Positions 37,577 through 46,932 are shown, numbered from the stretch's first letter. The stretch: 64,000 bases of DNA from an uncultured Rhodospirillaceae bacterium (GCA_945952105.1 CAMFGZ010000016.1:1-64000); one strand, 5' to 3'. Notes: a model not told the origin generated them from the letters alone. Numbers and translations are program-made.

Positions 37577-38761
37577 TTACGGACAAAGCGGCGGTGGCGC
37601 CGCTCTCGGCGGTGGCTCGGCGTCCAGCGAGCGCAGGAACGCGACCAGGTCGGCGCTCTGGTCCGTCGTGAGGCCGAGCGGCCGCACGAGCGGCGTGCCG
37701 TCGCTGTGGAGCCGGTCGGGACTCACTTCGGAATAGTGCTTCACGACGTCTTCGAGCGTCAGCACGCTGCCATTGTGCATGTAGGGCCCGCCGCGACCGA
37801 CCTGGCGCAGGCCGGGCACGCGGAACTCGCCGAAGTTCGTGTGCTGGCGCTGGACGTGGCGCGTGCGCCGCGTGCTGTTGCCGGTCACATCATCATTGTA
37901 CCTGCCGAGAAGGTTGAACGGGCTGGCCGCCAGCCGCGCCAGCCCGCCCAGCCGCCCGGGATCGACCTCGCCCGGCCGCACGAAGAACGGAATGCCGATG
38001 TCGCCGAACTCGCCGCTCGTGAAGCGCGGACCGAGATGACAGAGATTGCAGTTGGCCTCGCCGATGAACAGTTTCAGGCCGCGCTGCGCCGCGAGCGGAT
38101 AGCGCCCGGCGCGCTCGCGATCACCGGCGACCAGCGCGTCACGGAAATCGTCGAACGGCGTGCGCGGGCTGACCAGCGTCGCCTGGAACGCGGCCAGCGC
38201 CTTCGCGGTATCGACCAGAAGCCGCTCCTCGTCCGGGCCGGGCTTCTCGCCGAACGCCTTCTCATACCCGCAGGCGAGCGTGGGGTCGCCGCGCAACAGT
38301 CCGGCGGGGCGCGCCGCCCCGCCATTCATCTCACGAGGATCCAGTAGCGGGCGGATGCTTTGCGCCCACAGCGAATCCCCCGCTCCGTCCCAGCCGAACC
38401 AGTGCAGGTAGCCGATGTTCCAGAGGGATGGCGTGCGGCGGTCGAGTTCGACCGCGCCCTTTGCCCTGGCGAGGCCATCGCTCCATTCGCGCCCGGCCTG
38501 GTGGCAGGTCGCGCAGTTCATGCGGCCGTCGCCCGACAGGCGCGGATCGTTGAACAGGTGCTCCCCGAGCGCGATGCCTGCCGGCGTGCCGGACACCCGG
38601 TTCGATGGATCGCGCACCGGCGGGGGCGGCCATGGCCCGTGCTGACCGACGGCCCCGATCTCCTCGGGCGACCAGTCGAGCAGTTGCTGCGCGAAGACAC
38701 CGCCCGCCCATGCCGCCAGCAGCGACGCGAGCAGCACTATCCGCAGCGGGAACCGTATCAC
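37577..38761 (-). CDS. Dihaem cytochrome c peroxidase family protein (MauG/MbnH-like)
   Basis: This 394-residue secreted protein has a signal peptide (RFPLRIVLLASLLAAWAGGVFA) and two CxxCH haem sites: CATCH near residue 80 and CNLCH mid-protein. GWDGAGDSLWAQ and GGPYMHNGSVLTLEDVVKH are typical of the MauG/MbnH branch of CcpA-like enzymes. It could reduce peroxide or perform a high-valent-iron modification of a protein. The GTG start at 38761 overlaps the YtkA-like gene stop (GTGA). It is the last gene of a four-gene - strand block. Confidence 0.87.
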   Translation of the reverse strand: MIRFPLRIVLLASLLAAWAGGVFAQQLLDWSPEEIGAVGQHGPWPPPPVRDPSNRVSGTPAGIALGEHLFNDPRLSGDGRMNCATCHQAGREWSDGLARAKGAVELDRRTPSLWNIGYLHWFGWDGAGDSLWAQSIRPLLDPREMNGGAARPAGLLRGDPTLACGYEKAFGEKPGPDEERLLVDTAKALAAFQATLVSPRTPFDDFRDALVAGDRERAGRYPLAAQRGLKLFIGEANCNLCHLGPRFTSGEFGDIGIPFFVRPGEVDPGRLGGLARLAASPFNLLGRYNDDVTGNSTRRTRHVQRQHTNFGEFRVPGLRQVGRGGPYMHNGSVLTLEDVVKHYSEVSPDRLHSDGTPLVRPLGLTTDQSADLVAFLRSLDAEPPPRAAPPPLCP

Positions 38762-39159
38762 TTGAGGATGATGTCGTGCGTCAGGCGCTCGCTTTCCTCG
38801 CCCGCCCGCACGTCGAAGGTGACCTCCCAACGGCCGGGCATGTGGAACAGCATGCCCTCCGCCCTGAAGCGCCCGTCGCCGTTCGACCTGATGCTGGCGC
38901 GGTAGTTCATGAGGTGCCGGTGTTCCGGCATCTGCGCGTCGACAGCAATCAATTCGGCTGGCGCGCCGCTCCTCGTGCAGACGTTGAGGACCAGTGCGAA
39001 GGGCTCGCCGACCTCGATGCGCAGCGGGTCGGGGCGGAACGCCATCAGGTAGTGATCGGAGAACACCACCCAGCCCGTGCCCCGCCCGAGATCGAGCGGA
39101 CAGTCGGCCAGGACCGGCGTCGCCAGGAAAAGCCCCAGCAGCGCAGCCGGCAATCTCAT
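38758..39159 (-). CDS. YtkA-like periplasmic protein
   Basis: This 133-residue secreted protein (signal LPAALLGLFLATPVLA) has a beta-sandwich domain resembling YtkA-like/FixH-type proteins. It has an early strand set with FALVLNVCTR, then QMPEHRHLMNY and the closing FRAEGMLFHMPGRWEVTFDV. Two cysteines (ADCPL, LNVCTR) may form a disulphide, and the His/Met-rich loop could bind copper. It overlaps the dihaem protein and the amidohydrolase genes by 4 bases on each side, so all three are co-translated. Confidence 0.78.
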   Translation of the reverse strand: MRLPAALLGLFLATPVLADCPLDLGRGTGWVVFSDHYLMAFRPDPLRIEVGEPFALVLNVCTRSGAPAELIAVDAQMPEHRHLMNYRASIRSNGDGRFRAEGMLFHMPGRWEVTFDVRAGEESERLTHDIILK

Positions 39160-39968
39160 GGCGCGCCCCCGAACAGGCGGTCGCCGTTCTCGTAGGCGAT
39201 CTTGCGCGCCACGTCGGGCGGCAGGTCCGAGAGCCATTGCCGCGACCAGCGCGCATTCTCGATCACATAGTGCCAGCGTTCCGGCGTGAAGGTGTCGCTG
39301 CCCAGCACGAAGCGGTCGGGGAATTCGATGAAGAGTTCGCGCCAGCCCGGCGCCACCTTGCCGTTGGAGACGTGCGACGTGAGGAACGCGAGATCGCACC
39401 ACAGGGTCGGATACCTGCGCAGCATCTCGCGCACCTTCTCCGGCCGCTCGAATCCCGAATGCGCCCACAGGACCTTGGCCGCCGGGTCCTGCTGGAAGTG
39501 CCGCGTCACCGCGTCGGCATCAGAGTGCGAGTGCAGAAACAGGCCGTATTGCTTCGCCAGTTCGACCACCCGTCGCACGTTCGGCAGGTCGGCATCGGCG
39601 CCGTAGATGTGGAACTCGCCGATCGCCCTGTACTTGCGCTTCGACAGCAGGTCTTCGAGGTACGGGATCAGCGTCGGATCCCTGGCCCAGGTCGATATCT
39701 CCCCGCGCGAGCGATACGGGCGCAGCTCCGGCACGATCGTGCCCGGCGCCACTTCCTGCAGCATCCTGGTGCCCTCGTTGTTCGAGCTCGACACCATGGC
39801 GCGCTTGATGCCCGCCTTCTTCAGGATCTCGACCACTTCCCGGGGCGGTACGACCGACCAGGCGTCGTGGCTGTAATGCATGTGCGCGTCGAAGATCGGC
39901 AGCTCGTCGGCCGCCCGCGCGACGGTGGCCGAGGCGATCAGCGCGATGACGAGGAAGAGCAAGCGCAT
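39156..39968 (-). CDS. Secreted amidohydrolase (Amidohydrolase_2 family)
   Basis: This 270-residue protein has a signal peptide (RLLFLVIALIASATVARA). The TIM-barrel metal motif is IFDAHMHYSHDAW. Further ligands are His in FLHSHSDADAV and ALWAHSGFERP-like LWAHSGF. The catalytic Asp is in VLGSDTFTPERW. The reaction is unknown; related enzymes decarboxylate or hydrolyse small ring compounds, but few are periplasmic. Its ATGA overlap with the YtkA-like gene ties it to the dihaem module. Confidence 0.85.
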   Translation of the reverse strand: MRLLFLVIALIASATVARAADELPIFDAHMHYSHDAWSVVPPREVVEILKKAGIKRAMVSSSNNEGTRMLQEVAPGTIVPELRPYRSRGEISTWARDPTLIPYLEDLLSKRKYRAIGEFHIYGADADLPNVRRVVELAKQYGLFLHSHSDADAVTRHFQQDPAAKVLWAHSGFERPEKVREMLRRYPTLWCDLAFLTSHVSNGKVAPGWRELFIEFPDRFVLGSDTFTPERWHYVIENARWSRQWLSDLPPDVARKIAYENGDRLFGGAP

Positions 39969-39978
39969 CGGATATCCT

Positions 39979-40611
39979 TCAGCGGTCCGTCTTGGGTGGG
40001 CAGGCGTAATTGAAGCTAATCGAGATGCGCTCGCCGGAGAAGTGTGCCGGGGGCACTTCGTGGCGCAGCCAGCTCTCGAACAGCACGAGATCGCCGTCAT
40101 GCGCCGCCACGCTGACGAAGGACCGGTAGGCGTCGGGCGCATCGGCGCGGCGAGGCGGTGCGGCCATCTGGTGCGCAAGACGCGGGTCCTCGAACTTGAT
40201 CGCCCCTGCTCCCTTCGGCACCGACACGTAGTAGGTGCCGCTGACGAAGGAGGTCGGATGCAGATGCATTGAGTGGACAGTGCCCGCCGGCATGACGTTG
40301 GCCCAGCAGTCGGTCATCCCCAGGGTGCGCCCGGCGAGATCGTAATGGAGGTCGCGGGCGAAGGTCTTCACATGCCCGTCGATCTTGCGGCGCAGCCGGT
40401 CGAACAGCGACGAGACGAGGTGAAGACGATCGAGCGAGCCGTAAGAGGTGTAGCCGCCGAGGTAGTTCTTCGCCGACCAGCGCTGCCCGGCCGTGTCGGA
40501 AGCCGCGAGCGATTGGCATTCGTCGGCGATATCCTGATTGAAGCGCCGCCAGCTCCGGTCGACGAGGGACTGGCGGTAGACAAGGGTCGGAAACAGGGCT
40601 CGGCTCGGCAT
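39979..40611 (-). CDS. Putative 2-oxoglutarate/Fe(II) oxygenase (TIGR02466 family)
   Basis: This 210-residue protein begins ALFPTLVYRQSLVD and has the Fe(II) His-x-Asp-like set in SMHLHPTSFVSGTYYV, the FEDPRLAH segment, and the distal His plus Arg in LRHEVPPAHFSGERISISFN. This is the TIGR02466 pattern of predicted hydroxylases. The substrate is unknown. It is 10 bp upstream of the secreted amidohydrolase and divergent from a PhyH dioxygenase across 45 bp. Confidence 0.8.
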   Translation of the reverse strand: MPSRALFPTLVYRQSLVDRSWRRFNQDIADECQSLAASDTAGQRWSAKNYLGGYTSYGSLDRLHLVSSLFDRLRRKIDGHVKTFARDLHYDLAGRTLGMTDCWANVMPAGTVHSMHLHPTSFVSGTYYVSVPKGAGAIKFEDPRLAHQMAAPPRRADAPDAYRSFVSVAAHDGDLVLFESWLRHEVPPAHFSGERISISFNYACPPKTDR

Positions 40612-40656
40612 GGCGAGATTATCGATGATGCCGGCTTCACGTGCTATGATTTCTCC

Positions 40657-41547
40657 ATGCTGACCGAACGACAAATCGAGGCCTACCGCCGCGACGGCTA
40701 CCTGGTGATTCCGCGCCTCATCCAGGGAGAGCAGCTCGCGGAATTGCGCCGGCTGACCGACCAGCTCGTCTCCGAGGCGCGCGGCGTTTCGGCCAACGAC
40801 GATCTCTACGATCTCGAGCCCAGTCACAGCGCCACGATGCCCCGCGTGCGCCGGCTGAAGCCCGCCATCTTCAAGCGACATGCCTTCTTCCGCGATCTCG
40901 CGCGCGATCCCAAGATCACCTCGCTGCTGGCACAACTCATCGGTCCCGCCATCCGCCTGCATGGCGGCAAGCTCAACATGAAGTCGGCGGGCTATGGTTC
41001 GCCGGTCGAGTGGCATCAGGACTGGGCTTTCTATCCGCACAGCAACGACGACGTGCTGGCGATCGGCATCTATCTCGACGATTGCGACGAGGCCAACGGC
41101 CCGCTGATGGTCGTGCCGGGCACGCATCATGGCGCCGTCCACGATCATCATGCCGACGGCCGCTTCTGCGGCGCGTTCGATCCGGAGGCCAGCGGCGTCG
41201 ACGTGAGCAAGGCCGTCCCGCTGATGGGACCGGCCGGCTCGATGACCATCCATCACGCGCGGCTGGTGCACGGTTCGGCGCTGAACCGATCCAATCGCCA
41301 GCGCCGCCTCCTGCTGCACGAATATGCGGCCGCCGACGCGTGGCCGTTGATGGGCGTTGCGAACTTCGACGAGTTCAACAGCCGCATGGTACTCGGCGAG
41401 CCGACCATCGAACCGCGTGTGCGGCACGCGCCCGTGCGCATGCCTCTGCCACCCGCCGACCATCAAGGGTCGATCTACGAGAATCAGCGGGGATCGGGCC
41501 GTCGCTTCTTCCAGACCTACGACGAGCAGGTGGCCGTTGCCGGTTAA
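40657..41547 (+). CDS. Phytanoyl-CoA dioxygenase (PhyH) family protein
   Basis: This 296-residue Fe(II)/2-oxoglutarate hydroxylase opens TERQIEAYRRDGYLVIPRLI. The metal facial triad is EWHQDWAFYPHS (His, Asp) and IHHARLVHGSALNRS (His), with Arg in the SNRQRR segment for 2-oxoglutarate. PhyH-family enzymes hydroxylate very varied small molecules. Start at 40657 is the ATG directly before this motif. It shares a 45-bp divergent promoter region with the other 2-oxoglutarate-oxygenase gene. Confidence 0.9.
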   Translation: MLTERQIEAYRRDGYLVIPRLIQGEQLAELRRLTDQLVSEARGVSANDDLYDLEPSHSATMPRVRRLKPAIFKRHAFFRDLARDPKITSLLAQLIGPAIRLHGGKLNMKSAGYGSPVEWHQDWAFYPHSNDDVLAIGIYLDDCDEANGPLMVVPGTHHGAVHDHHADGRFCGAFDPEASGVDVSKAVPLMGPAGSMTIHHARLVHGSALNRSNRQRRLLLHEYAAADAWPLMGVANFDEFNSRMVLGEPTIEPRVRHAPVRMPLPPADHQGSIYENQRGSGRRFFQTYDEQVAVAG

Positions 41548-41577
41548 CCCTGCCCTGTCTCCCGTCCGGCGGCGCTG

Positions 41578-42129
41578 ATGCTCACGCGGCGAAGCGCCCT
41601 GGCCGCCGCCGTGTCGCTCGCCGCCCGTCCTGCGCTTGCCCAGTCACCGGCATGGAACGACTGGCTCGGCACCTATGCCGGCGCCGCCCGCTTCCACCGC
41701 GCCATCCCGCTGCAGGATATTTTTCCGCCGCCGAAGGTGCCGCACGAGAACTACGACGACGGCACGCCCTTCGCGCTCCACTTTGCGCTGCGAACCGCCG
41801 GCGGAGGCGTTGCCGTCTGGCTGCGCATCGACGGAGGACCGATGCAGACGGACGAGCGTGGCGAGACGATGGTTTTCGGTCCCGTGACCGACGGCGTGGC
41901 GATGCTGAATTCGGCCGATGCCCGTGCCACGCCGCGCACGGCCAGTCTCACCGTACGGCCGAACCAGCTGGGCACCGAAGCTTTGTTCGCCCATGCCGAC
42001 GGCAGCTTTTGGCGACGGCACTTCACCGCCACCTTCACGCCGACGGGCGCCGACGTGATTCTGTGGGTGTTCGATGCGGCCGGCACCCGCGCGCGGACGT
42101 GGCGAGGGTCCGCCGTGCGACGCGTCTGA
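41578..42129 (+). CDS. Secreted hypothetical protein
   Basis: This 183-residue protein has a twin-arginine-like signal (TRRSALAAAVSLAARPALA) and a beta-rich mature domain (AWNDWLGTYAGAARFHRAIP, FALHFALRTAGGGVAVWLRI, FWRRHFTATFTPTGADVIL). It contains no cysteine or known catalytic motif that I can point to. It lies 30 bp after the PhyH gene and may be co-transcribed. No family was recognised. Confidence 0.65.
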   Translation: MLTRRSALAAAVSLAARPALAQSPAWNDWLGTYAGAARFHRAIPLQDIFPPPKVPHENYDDGTPFALHFALRTAGGGVAVWLRIDGGPMQTDERGETMVFGPVTDGVAMLNSADARATPRTASLTVRPNQLGTEALFAHADGSFWRRHFTATFTPTGADVILWVFDAAGTRARTWRGSAVRRV

Positions 42130-42138
42130 TCAGATCCG

Positions 42139-43221
42139 TTAAGGGCGCGGCCCGACATAGGTCGATTGCGGCCGGATCAGCCGTCCGCCCTTCTCCTGCT
42201 CGAAGATGTGGGCGCACCAGCCGGCGGCGCGGCCCACGGCGAACAGCGCGGTGAAGGCGCTGCGTGGTACTTCGAGCGCTTCCAGCAGGAGTGCCGTGTA
42301 GTATTCGACGTTGGTGTCCAGTCGCTGCTTAGGCTTGTGCTTGCGCAGCGAGGCGATGGCGCTGCGTTCGACCTCGACGGCGAAAGCAAGCCTGCCCGCG
42401 GTCTGCGGCAGCGTCGCCACCGTGTTCTTCAGTACGTCGGCCCGTGGATCGCGCTTCTTGTAGACGCGATGTCCGAAGCCCATCAGGCGCGTGCCCTTGG
42501 CGAAGGCATCGTCGAGCCAGGCCTCGGCGCGTTCCGGGGTGCCGATCTCGTCGAACATGTCGAGCACCGGGCCGGGAGCGCCGCCGTGAAGCGGCCCCTT
42601 CAAGGCGCAGAGCGCCGCCAGAACCGAGGAGATCAGCCCGGCGCGCGTCGAGGCCACGACCCTCGCCGTGAAGGTCGAAGCATTGAAGCCGTGGTCCGTG
42701 ACCGTGGCGAGGTAGGTATCGAGGCCCTTCTCGAAGGCCTCTTCGGCACGCTTGCCGCGGATCATCCGCAGCAGGTCCTGCGCGGTCGTGAGCGTCGGGT
42801 CGGGGGCGAGCGCGGACTTCGCCTCGGCCGCGCGCAGGAGGGCCGCGAGGAAGACCGGCAGGGCGCCGCAGACCAGATAGTGGTGCGGCATCGGCTCCGA
42901 ATCGGCCAGCATGCCCAGGCCGACGCGCAGCCCCTCGACCGGATTGAGGCCCCTGGTGGCCGTCAGCAGCTTCGGCACCTCGGCAAAGGCCCTGACGCGG
43001 GCCTGGGCCAGGCCTTCGCGAACGGCCTGCGCGTCGCCACCGCCTTGGGCGAAGCCCTCCCAGAGAAGAGCCGCGACGCCCTCGAAGCCGCGGCTGCGGA
43101 CCAGATCCTCGATCGCATGCCCGCGGACGATCAGCCGGCCAGCCTCCCCATCCACTTCGCTCATCACCGTATCGGCCACGATCACGCCGTCGAGACCGCT
43201 GTCCACCCGTGTCTGCAGCAT
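42139..43221 (-). CDS. Citrate synthase-family protein
   Basis: This 360-residue citrate/2-methylcitrate-synthase-type enzyme condenses acetyl- or propionyl-CoA with oxaloacetate or a similar acid. Catalytic His sites are in GPLHGGAPGP and MGFGHRVYKKRDPRAD. The usual catalytic Asp (NVDFY) is Glu here (NVEYYTALLLEAL), a variant seen in some family members. The start at 43221 (MLQTRVDSGLDG) has AAGGGG upstream; a Met about 13 codons earlier is possible. It diverges from the HTH-fused paralogue with a palindrome between them. Confidence 0.86.
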   Translation of the reverse strand: MLQTRVDSGLDGVIVADTVMSEVDGEAGRLIVRGHAIEDLVRSRGFEGVAALLWEGFAQGGGDAQAVREGLAQARVRAFAEVPKLLTATRGLNPVEGLRVGLGMLADSEPMPHHYLVCGALPVFLAALLRAAEAKSALAPDPTLTTAQDLLRMIRGKRAEEAFEKGLDTYLATVTDHGFNASTFTARVVASTRAGLISSVLAALCALKGPLHGGAPGPVLDMFDEIGTPERAEAWLDDAFAKGTRLMGFGHRVYKKRDPRADVLKNTVATLPQTAGRLAFAVEVERSAIASLRKHKPKQRLDTNVEYYTALLLEALEVPRSAFTALFAVGRAAGWCAHIFEQEKGGRLIRPQSTYVGPRP

Positions 43222-43273
43222 CGCAAAATCCCCTTGCTGTGTCGGGCTCAACATTCGGTCCAACATATATATT

Positions 43274-43285
43274 GTCAATATTGAC
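43274..43285. promoter_or_regulatory. Palindromic operator-like site between two divergent citrate synthase genes
   Basis: GTCAATATTGAC is a perfect 12-bp palindrome lying in an A+T-rich 85-bp gap between the citrate-synthase starts at 43221 and 43307. The A+T contrast with the surroundings marks it as promoter DNA. It could be bound by the MerR-type helix-turn-helix at the N-terminus of the divergent protein, giving autoregulation. That is inference. Confidence 0.5.
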
Positions 43286-43306
43286 TGAATTAATCCATAA
43301 TAAGAA

Positions 43307-44512
43307 ATGGCTACCGAATGGCTGAGTTCGAAGGAAGCGGCACGGCGCCTCGGCGTCTCGGCCGCCACGCTGTACGCCTATGTGAGCCGCGGACTGCTGC
43401 GCTCCGAAGGCACCAACGGACGACGCGAGCGGCGCTACCGGGCCGACGACGTGGCGCAACTAAAGCGGCGGCGGGATGTCGGCCGCAAGGCCGAGTCGAT
43501 CGCCGCCAACGCGCTCGACTTCGGCACGCCGGTACTCGAATCGTCGCTGACCCTCATCGAGAACGGCCGCCTCTTCTATCGTGGCCAGGAGGCGACGCGG
43601 CTCGCCCGCAACAGCTCCCTGGAACAGGTCGCGCAGCTCCTGTGGGATTGCGACGACCGCCCCTTCGCCGCGCGCAACCTGCCACCCATGTCGGCCGCGC
43701 TGCGCAGCGCATGGCAGGCGGCGGCCGCCTTGCCGCCGGTCGATGCCTGCCTCGTCCTCCTGCCCGCGGCGGCACGCTGGGATCACCCGAGTTGGGTCGA
43801 GGATCGCGCCGCCATGCTGGAAACCGGCGTGCGCATCCTGCGCCTGCTGGCGGCGGCGGTGACTGGACAACCCCTCTCCGACAGGCCGATCCACGATCAG
43901 GTCGCCGCCGCCTGGAACGTGCCGGCCGAACTCAGCCCGCTCATCCGCGCCGCGCTCGTTCTCTCGGCCGATCACGAGTTCAACGCCTCGGCCTTCGCCG
44001 CCCGCGTCGTCGCCTCGACCGGCGCCAATCTCTACGCCTCGACCATGGCCGGGCTGGTGGCGATCAACGGTCCCCGCCACGGTGGCCTGACGCGCCGCGT
44101 GGCGCAGTTGTTCCTCGATCTCAGGGACGTGGCCGACATCGACGCCGAGGTCGCCCGCCGCGTGCAAGAGCGCATCTATATCCCAGGCTTCGGCCATCAG
44201 CTCTATCCCGACGGCGATATCCGGGCGGTCGCCCTCTTCTCCCTGATGCGAGAATTCGCCGCCGGTTCGCCCGAACTCGCCTTCGCCGAGCACGTGGCGG
44301 CGGCGGTCGAACGGCAGATCGACCGCAAGCCCAATGTCGACTTCGCGACCGTCGCTCTCGAGCGCGTGCTGGGACTGCCGAAGGATTCCGCCCTCGCGCT
44401 CTTCCTGCTTGGCCGCACCGTCGGCTGGATCGCGCATGCGATCGAGCAGGCTGCACACGGCGCGCTGATAAGGCCGCGTGCGCGCTATACAGGACCGCGT
44501 CCGGGCGCCTGA
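43307..44512 (+). CDS. Citrate synthase-family protein with N-terminal MerR-type HTH domain
   Basis: This 401-residue protein has a helix-turn-helix at residues 5-55 (LSSKEAARRLGVSAATLYAY, RRERRYRADDVAQLKRR) joined to a citrate-synthase domain. The catalytic His regions are GPRHGGLTRR and PGFGHQLYPDGD; unlike its neighbour it keeps the catalytic Asp in NVDFATVALERVLG. It may be an enzyme that binds DNA or a metabolite-sensing repressor that evolved from an enzyme. It is divergent from a second citrate synthase, which is its most likely target. Confidence 0.9.
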   Translation: MATEWLSSKEAARRLGVSAATLYAYVSRGLLRSEGTNGRRERRYRADDVAQLKRRRDVGRKAESIAANALDFGTPVLESSLTLIENGRLFYRGQEATRLARNSSLEQVAQLLWDCDDRPFAARNLPPMSAALRSAWQAAAALPPVDACLVLLPAAARWDHPSWVEDRAAMLETGVRILRLLAAAVTGQPLSDRPIHDQVAAAWNVPAELSPLIRAALVLSADHEFNASAFAARVVASTGANLYASTMAGLVAINGPRHGGLTRRVAQLFLDLRDVADIDAEVARRVQERIYIPGFGHQLYPDGDIRAVALFSLMREFAAGSPELAFAEHVAAAVERQIDRKPNVDFATVALERVLGLPKDSALALFLLGRTVGWIAHAIEQAAHGALIRPRARYTGPRPGA

Positions 44513-44586
44513 ATTCCGCCCCGCCGGTTATCCACCAAAACGCTTTCTTGCGAGGCCGCTGCGTGCGTGCTTAACGTCGCGCTTTA

Positions 44587-45552
44587 GTGACAAGTTATCG
44601 CGCGGGCGTGCCGAGGTTGCCCCATCTTCTCGGCATCGAAGGTCTGTCGCCTGAAACGATTTCGGGCTTGCTGGACCTATCTGAAACCTACATCGACCAG
44701 AACAGGTCCGCCGACAAACGGCGGGACAGGCTGGCCGGTCGCACCATCATCAACCTGTTCTTCGAGAATTCGACGCGCACGCGCACGAGTTTCGAGGTGG
44801 CCGCGAAGCGTCTCGGCGCCGACGTCATCAACATGGATGTCGCCACCTCTTCGGTGCGCAAGGGCGAGACGCTGCTCGACACGGCGATGACGCTGAACGC
44901 GATGCGGCCCGATGCGATCGTCGTGCGCCACAACGAGTCGGGCGCCGTCAATCTCCTGTCGCAGAAGGTCAACTGCGCCGTCATCAACGCCGGCGACGGC
45001 CAGCACGAGCATCCGACTCAGGCACTGCTCGACGCGCTCACCATCCGCCGACGACGCGGCAGCCTCGAAGGCCTCCTCGTGGCGATCTGCGGCGACATCA
45101 TGCACAGCCGCGTCGCGCGTTCGAACATCCACCTGCTGCAGATCATGGGCGCCCGCGTGCGCGTGGTTGGCCCGCCGACCCTGATGCCAACCGACGTCGA
45201 CAGGATGGGTGTCGAGGTCCACTACAGCATGAAGACCGGCCTCAAGGACGTCGACATCGTGATGATGCTGCGCCTGCAGACCGAGCGCATGCAGGGCTCG
45301 TTCGTGCCCTCGATCAGCGAATACTTCCACTTCTTCGGCCTCGATCGCGCCAAGCTGCAGTACGCCAAGCCCGACGCGCTGATCATGCATCCCGGCCCGA
45401 TGAACCGCGGCGTCGAGATCGACTCGGAAGTCGCCGACGATCTAGACCGCAGTGTCATCCACGAGCAGGTCGAGATGGGCGTCACGGTTCGAATGGCCTG
45501 CCTCGACGCGTTGATCGGCGGCAACCGCAACCAGATCGGAAACGGCGAATGA
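44587..45552 (+). CDS. pyrB: Aspartate carbamoyltransferase catalytic subunit
   Basis: This 321-residue enzyme of pyrimidine synthesis joins carbamoyl phosphate and aspartate. The carbamoyl phosphate loop is [20 protein letters not shown]. The other key parts are [20 protein letters not shown] and [13 protein letters not shown]. Start is GTG at 44587; no strong ribosome site is visible. Its stop overlaps the next gene (ATGA). No pyrI regulatory subunit is present, fitting the class that pairs with a dihydroorotase-like protein. Confidence 0.96.
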   Translation: MTSYRAGVPRLPHLLGIEGLSPETISGLLDLSETYIDQNRSADKRRDRLAGRTIINLFFENSTRTRTSFEVAAKRLGADVINMDVATSSVRKGETLLDTAMTLNAMRPDAIVVRHNESGAVNLLSQKVNCAVINAGDGQHEHPTQALLDALTIRRRRGSLEGLLVAICGDIMHSRVARSNIHLLQIMGARVRVVGPPTLMPTDVDRMGVEVHYSMKTGLKDVDIVMMLRLQTERMQGSFVPSISEYFHFFGLDRAKLQYAKPDALIMHPGPMNRGVEIDSEVADDLDRSVIHEQVEMGVTVRMACLDALIGGNRNQIGNGE

Positions 45553-46898
45553 GCGGCAAGATCGACAAGACCGCGCCGCCGCATGCCGGCTCGACCGCCT
45601 ACATCAATGCCCGCATCGTCGACCCGACGGCCGGCACCGAGTATCTCGGCGCCATCCTGATCAGCGACGGCAAGATCGCCGACTTCGGCCCCAACCTGTT
45701 CGCCTCGGGCCCGCCCTACGGCATCCAGTCGGTCGACTGCCGCGGCCTCTATCTCGCGCCCGGCCTGGTCGACACGCGCGTCCATACCGGCGAGCCCGGC
45801 GAGGAGCACAAGGAGACACTGGAGAGTGCCGGCACCGCCGCCGCGGTCGGCGGCATCACCTCGATGGTGCTGCTGCCCGACACCGAGCCGCCCTTCGACG
45901 ACGCCTCGCTGATCGAGTTCGTCGCACGCCGCGCCCGTCAGGTGAAGCTCGCCAACATGTACGCCTATGGCGCATTGACCGTTGGCCTCGAAGGCAAGGA
46001 ACTGGCCGAGATCGGTCTGCTGACCGAGGCCGGCGCCGTCGCCTTCACCGATGCCGACCATGCCGTGGGCAATGCCCAGGTGATGCGCCGCGCCCTCTAT
46101 TACGCCAAGACCTTCGACGCGCTGATCGTGCATCTGCCACAGGAGCCGACCCTGTCCGGCGGCACCATGACCAGCGGCGCGATGGCGACGCGGCTTGGCC
46201 TGTCGGGCAGCCCGCCGCTCGCCGAGGTGATGATGGTCGAGCGCGACATTAGGCTGGCCGAGATGACCGGCGGCCGCCTGCATCTCACAAAGATCTCGAC
46301 GGCTGAGTCGGTCGAGGTGATCGCCGCCGCCAAGGCGCGCGGCCTCAGGATCACTTGCGATACCGCCGCACCTTATTTCGCGCTGAACGATCTCGCGGTC
46401 GGCGACTACCGCACCTTCGGCAAGCTCGTGCCGCCGCTGCGCGCCGAGAAGGATCGCCTGGCCATCGTCGAGGGGCTGAAGAACGGCACGATCGACGCCA
46501 TCATCTCCGATCACCGGCCTCAGGATCAGGACAGCAAGCGCGTGCCTTTTGCACAGGCCGAGCCGGGCGGCATCGGTCTCGAAACCCTGCTCCCGATCTC
46601 GCTGGAGCTTGTCCAGGGTGGACATCTCACCCTGCCGCGCCTGTTCCAGCTCCTGTCCAGCACGCCGGCGTCGCTGTTCGGCCTCCCGGCCGGAAAGCTC
46701 GCCAAGGGTGCGCCGGCCGATCTCGTCCTGTTCGACGCCGTCTATGCCTGGAAGATCGATCGCGACGATCTCTGGAGCAAAACCAAGAACTCGCCGTTCG
46801 ACGAGCGCCCGGTGCAGGGTCGCGTCATGGCGACGATCGTGGGCGGTCGCACCATCTACCGCAACGACGCCTTCGCAACGGCCGCTGCCGCCACATAG
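45549..46898 (+). CDS. pyrX: Dihydroorotase-like subunit, probably inactive (PyrX-like)
   Basis: This 449-residue amidohydrolase-fold protein is placed as pyrC would be. The usual HxH metal motif (DLHVHLREPG in active enzymes) reads [16 protein letters not shown], so the first metal His is Arg. The late catalytic Asp region reads [11 protein letters not shown]. It retains length and folding motifs. Such pseudo-dihydroorotases accompany PyrB as structural partners in alphaproteobacteria and other bacteria, and the active enzyme is encoded elsewhere. It is translationally coupled to pyrB. Confidence 0.88.
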   Translation: MSGKIDKTAPPHAGSTAYINARIVDPTAGTEYLGAILISDGKIADFGPNLFASGPPYGIQSVDCRGLYLAPGLVDTRVHTGEPGEEHKETLESAGTAAAVGGITSMVLLPDTEPPFDDASLIEFVARRARQVKLANMYAYGALTVGLEGKELAEIGLLTEAGAVAFTDADHAVGNAQVMRRALYYAKTFDALIVHLPQEPTLSGGTMTSGAMATRLGLSGSPPLAEVMMVERDIRLAEMTGGRLHLTKISTAESVEVIAAAKARGLRITCDTAAPYFALNDLAVGDYRTFGKLVPPLRAEKDRLAIVEGLKNGTIDAIISDHRPQDQDSKRVPFAQAEPGGIGLETLLPISLELVQGGHLTLPRLFQLLSSTPASLFGLPAGKLAKGAPADLVLFDAVYAWKIDRDDLWSKTKNSPFDERPVQGRVMATIVGGRTIYRNDAFATAAAAT

Positions 46899-46932
46899 AG
46901 TCTTTGCATATGATGTCGCCGCGAAACCATTT

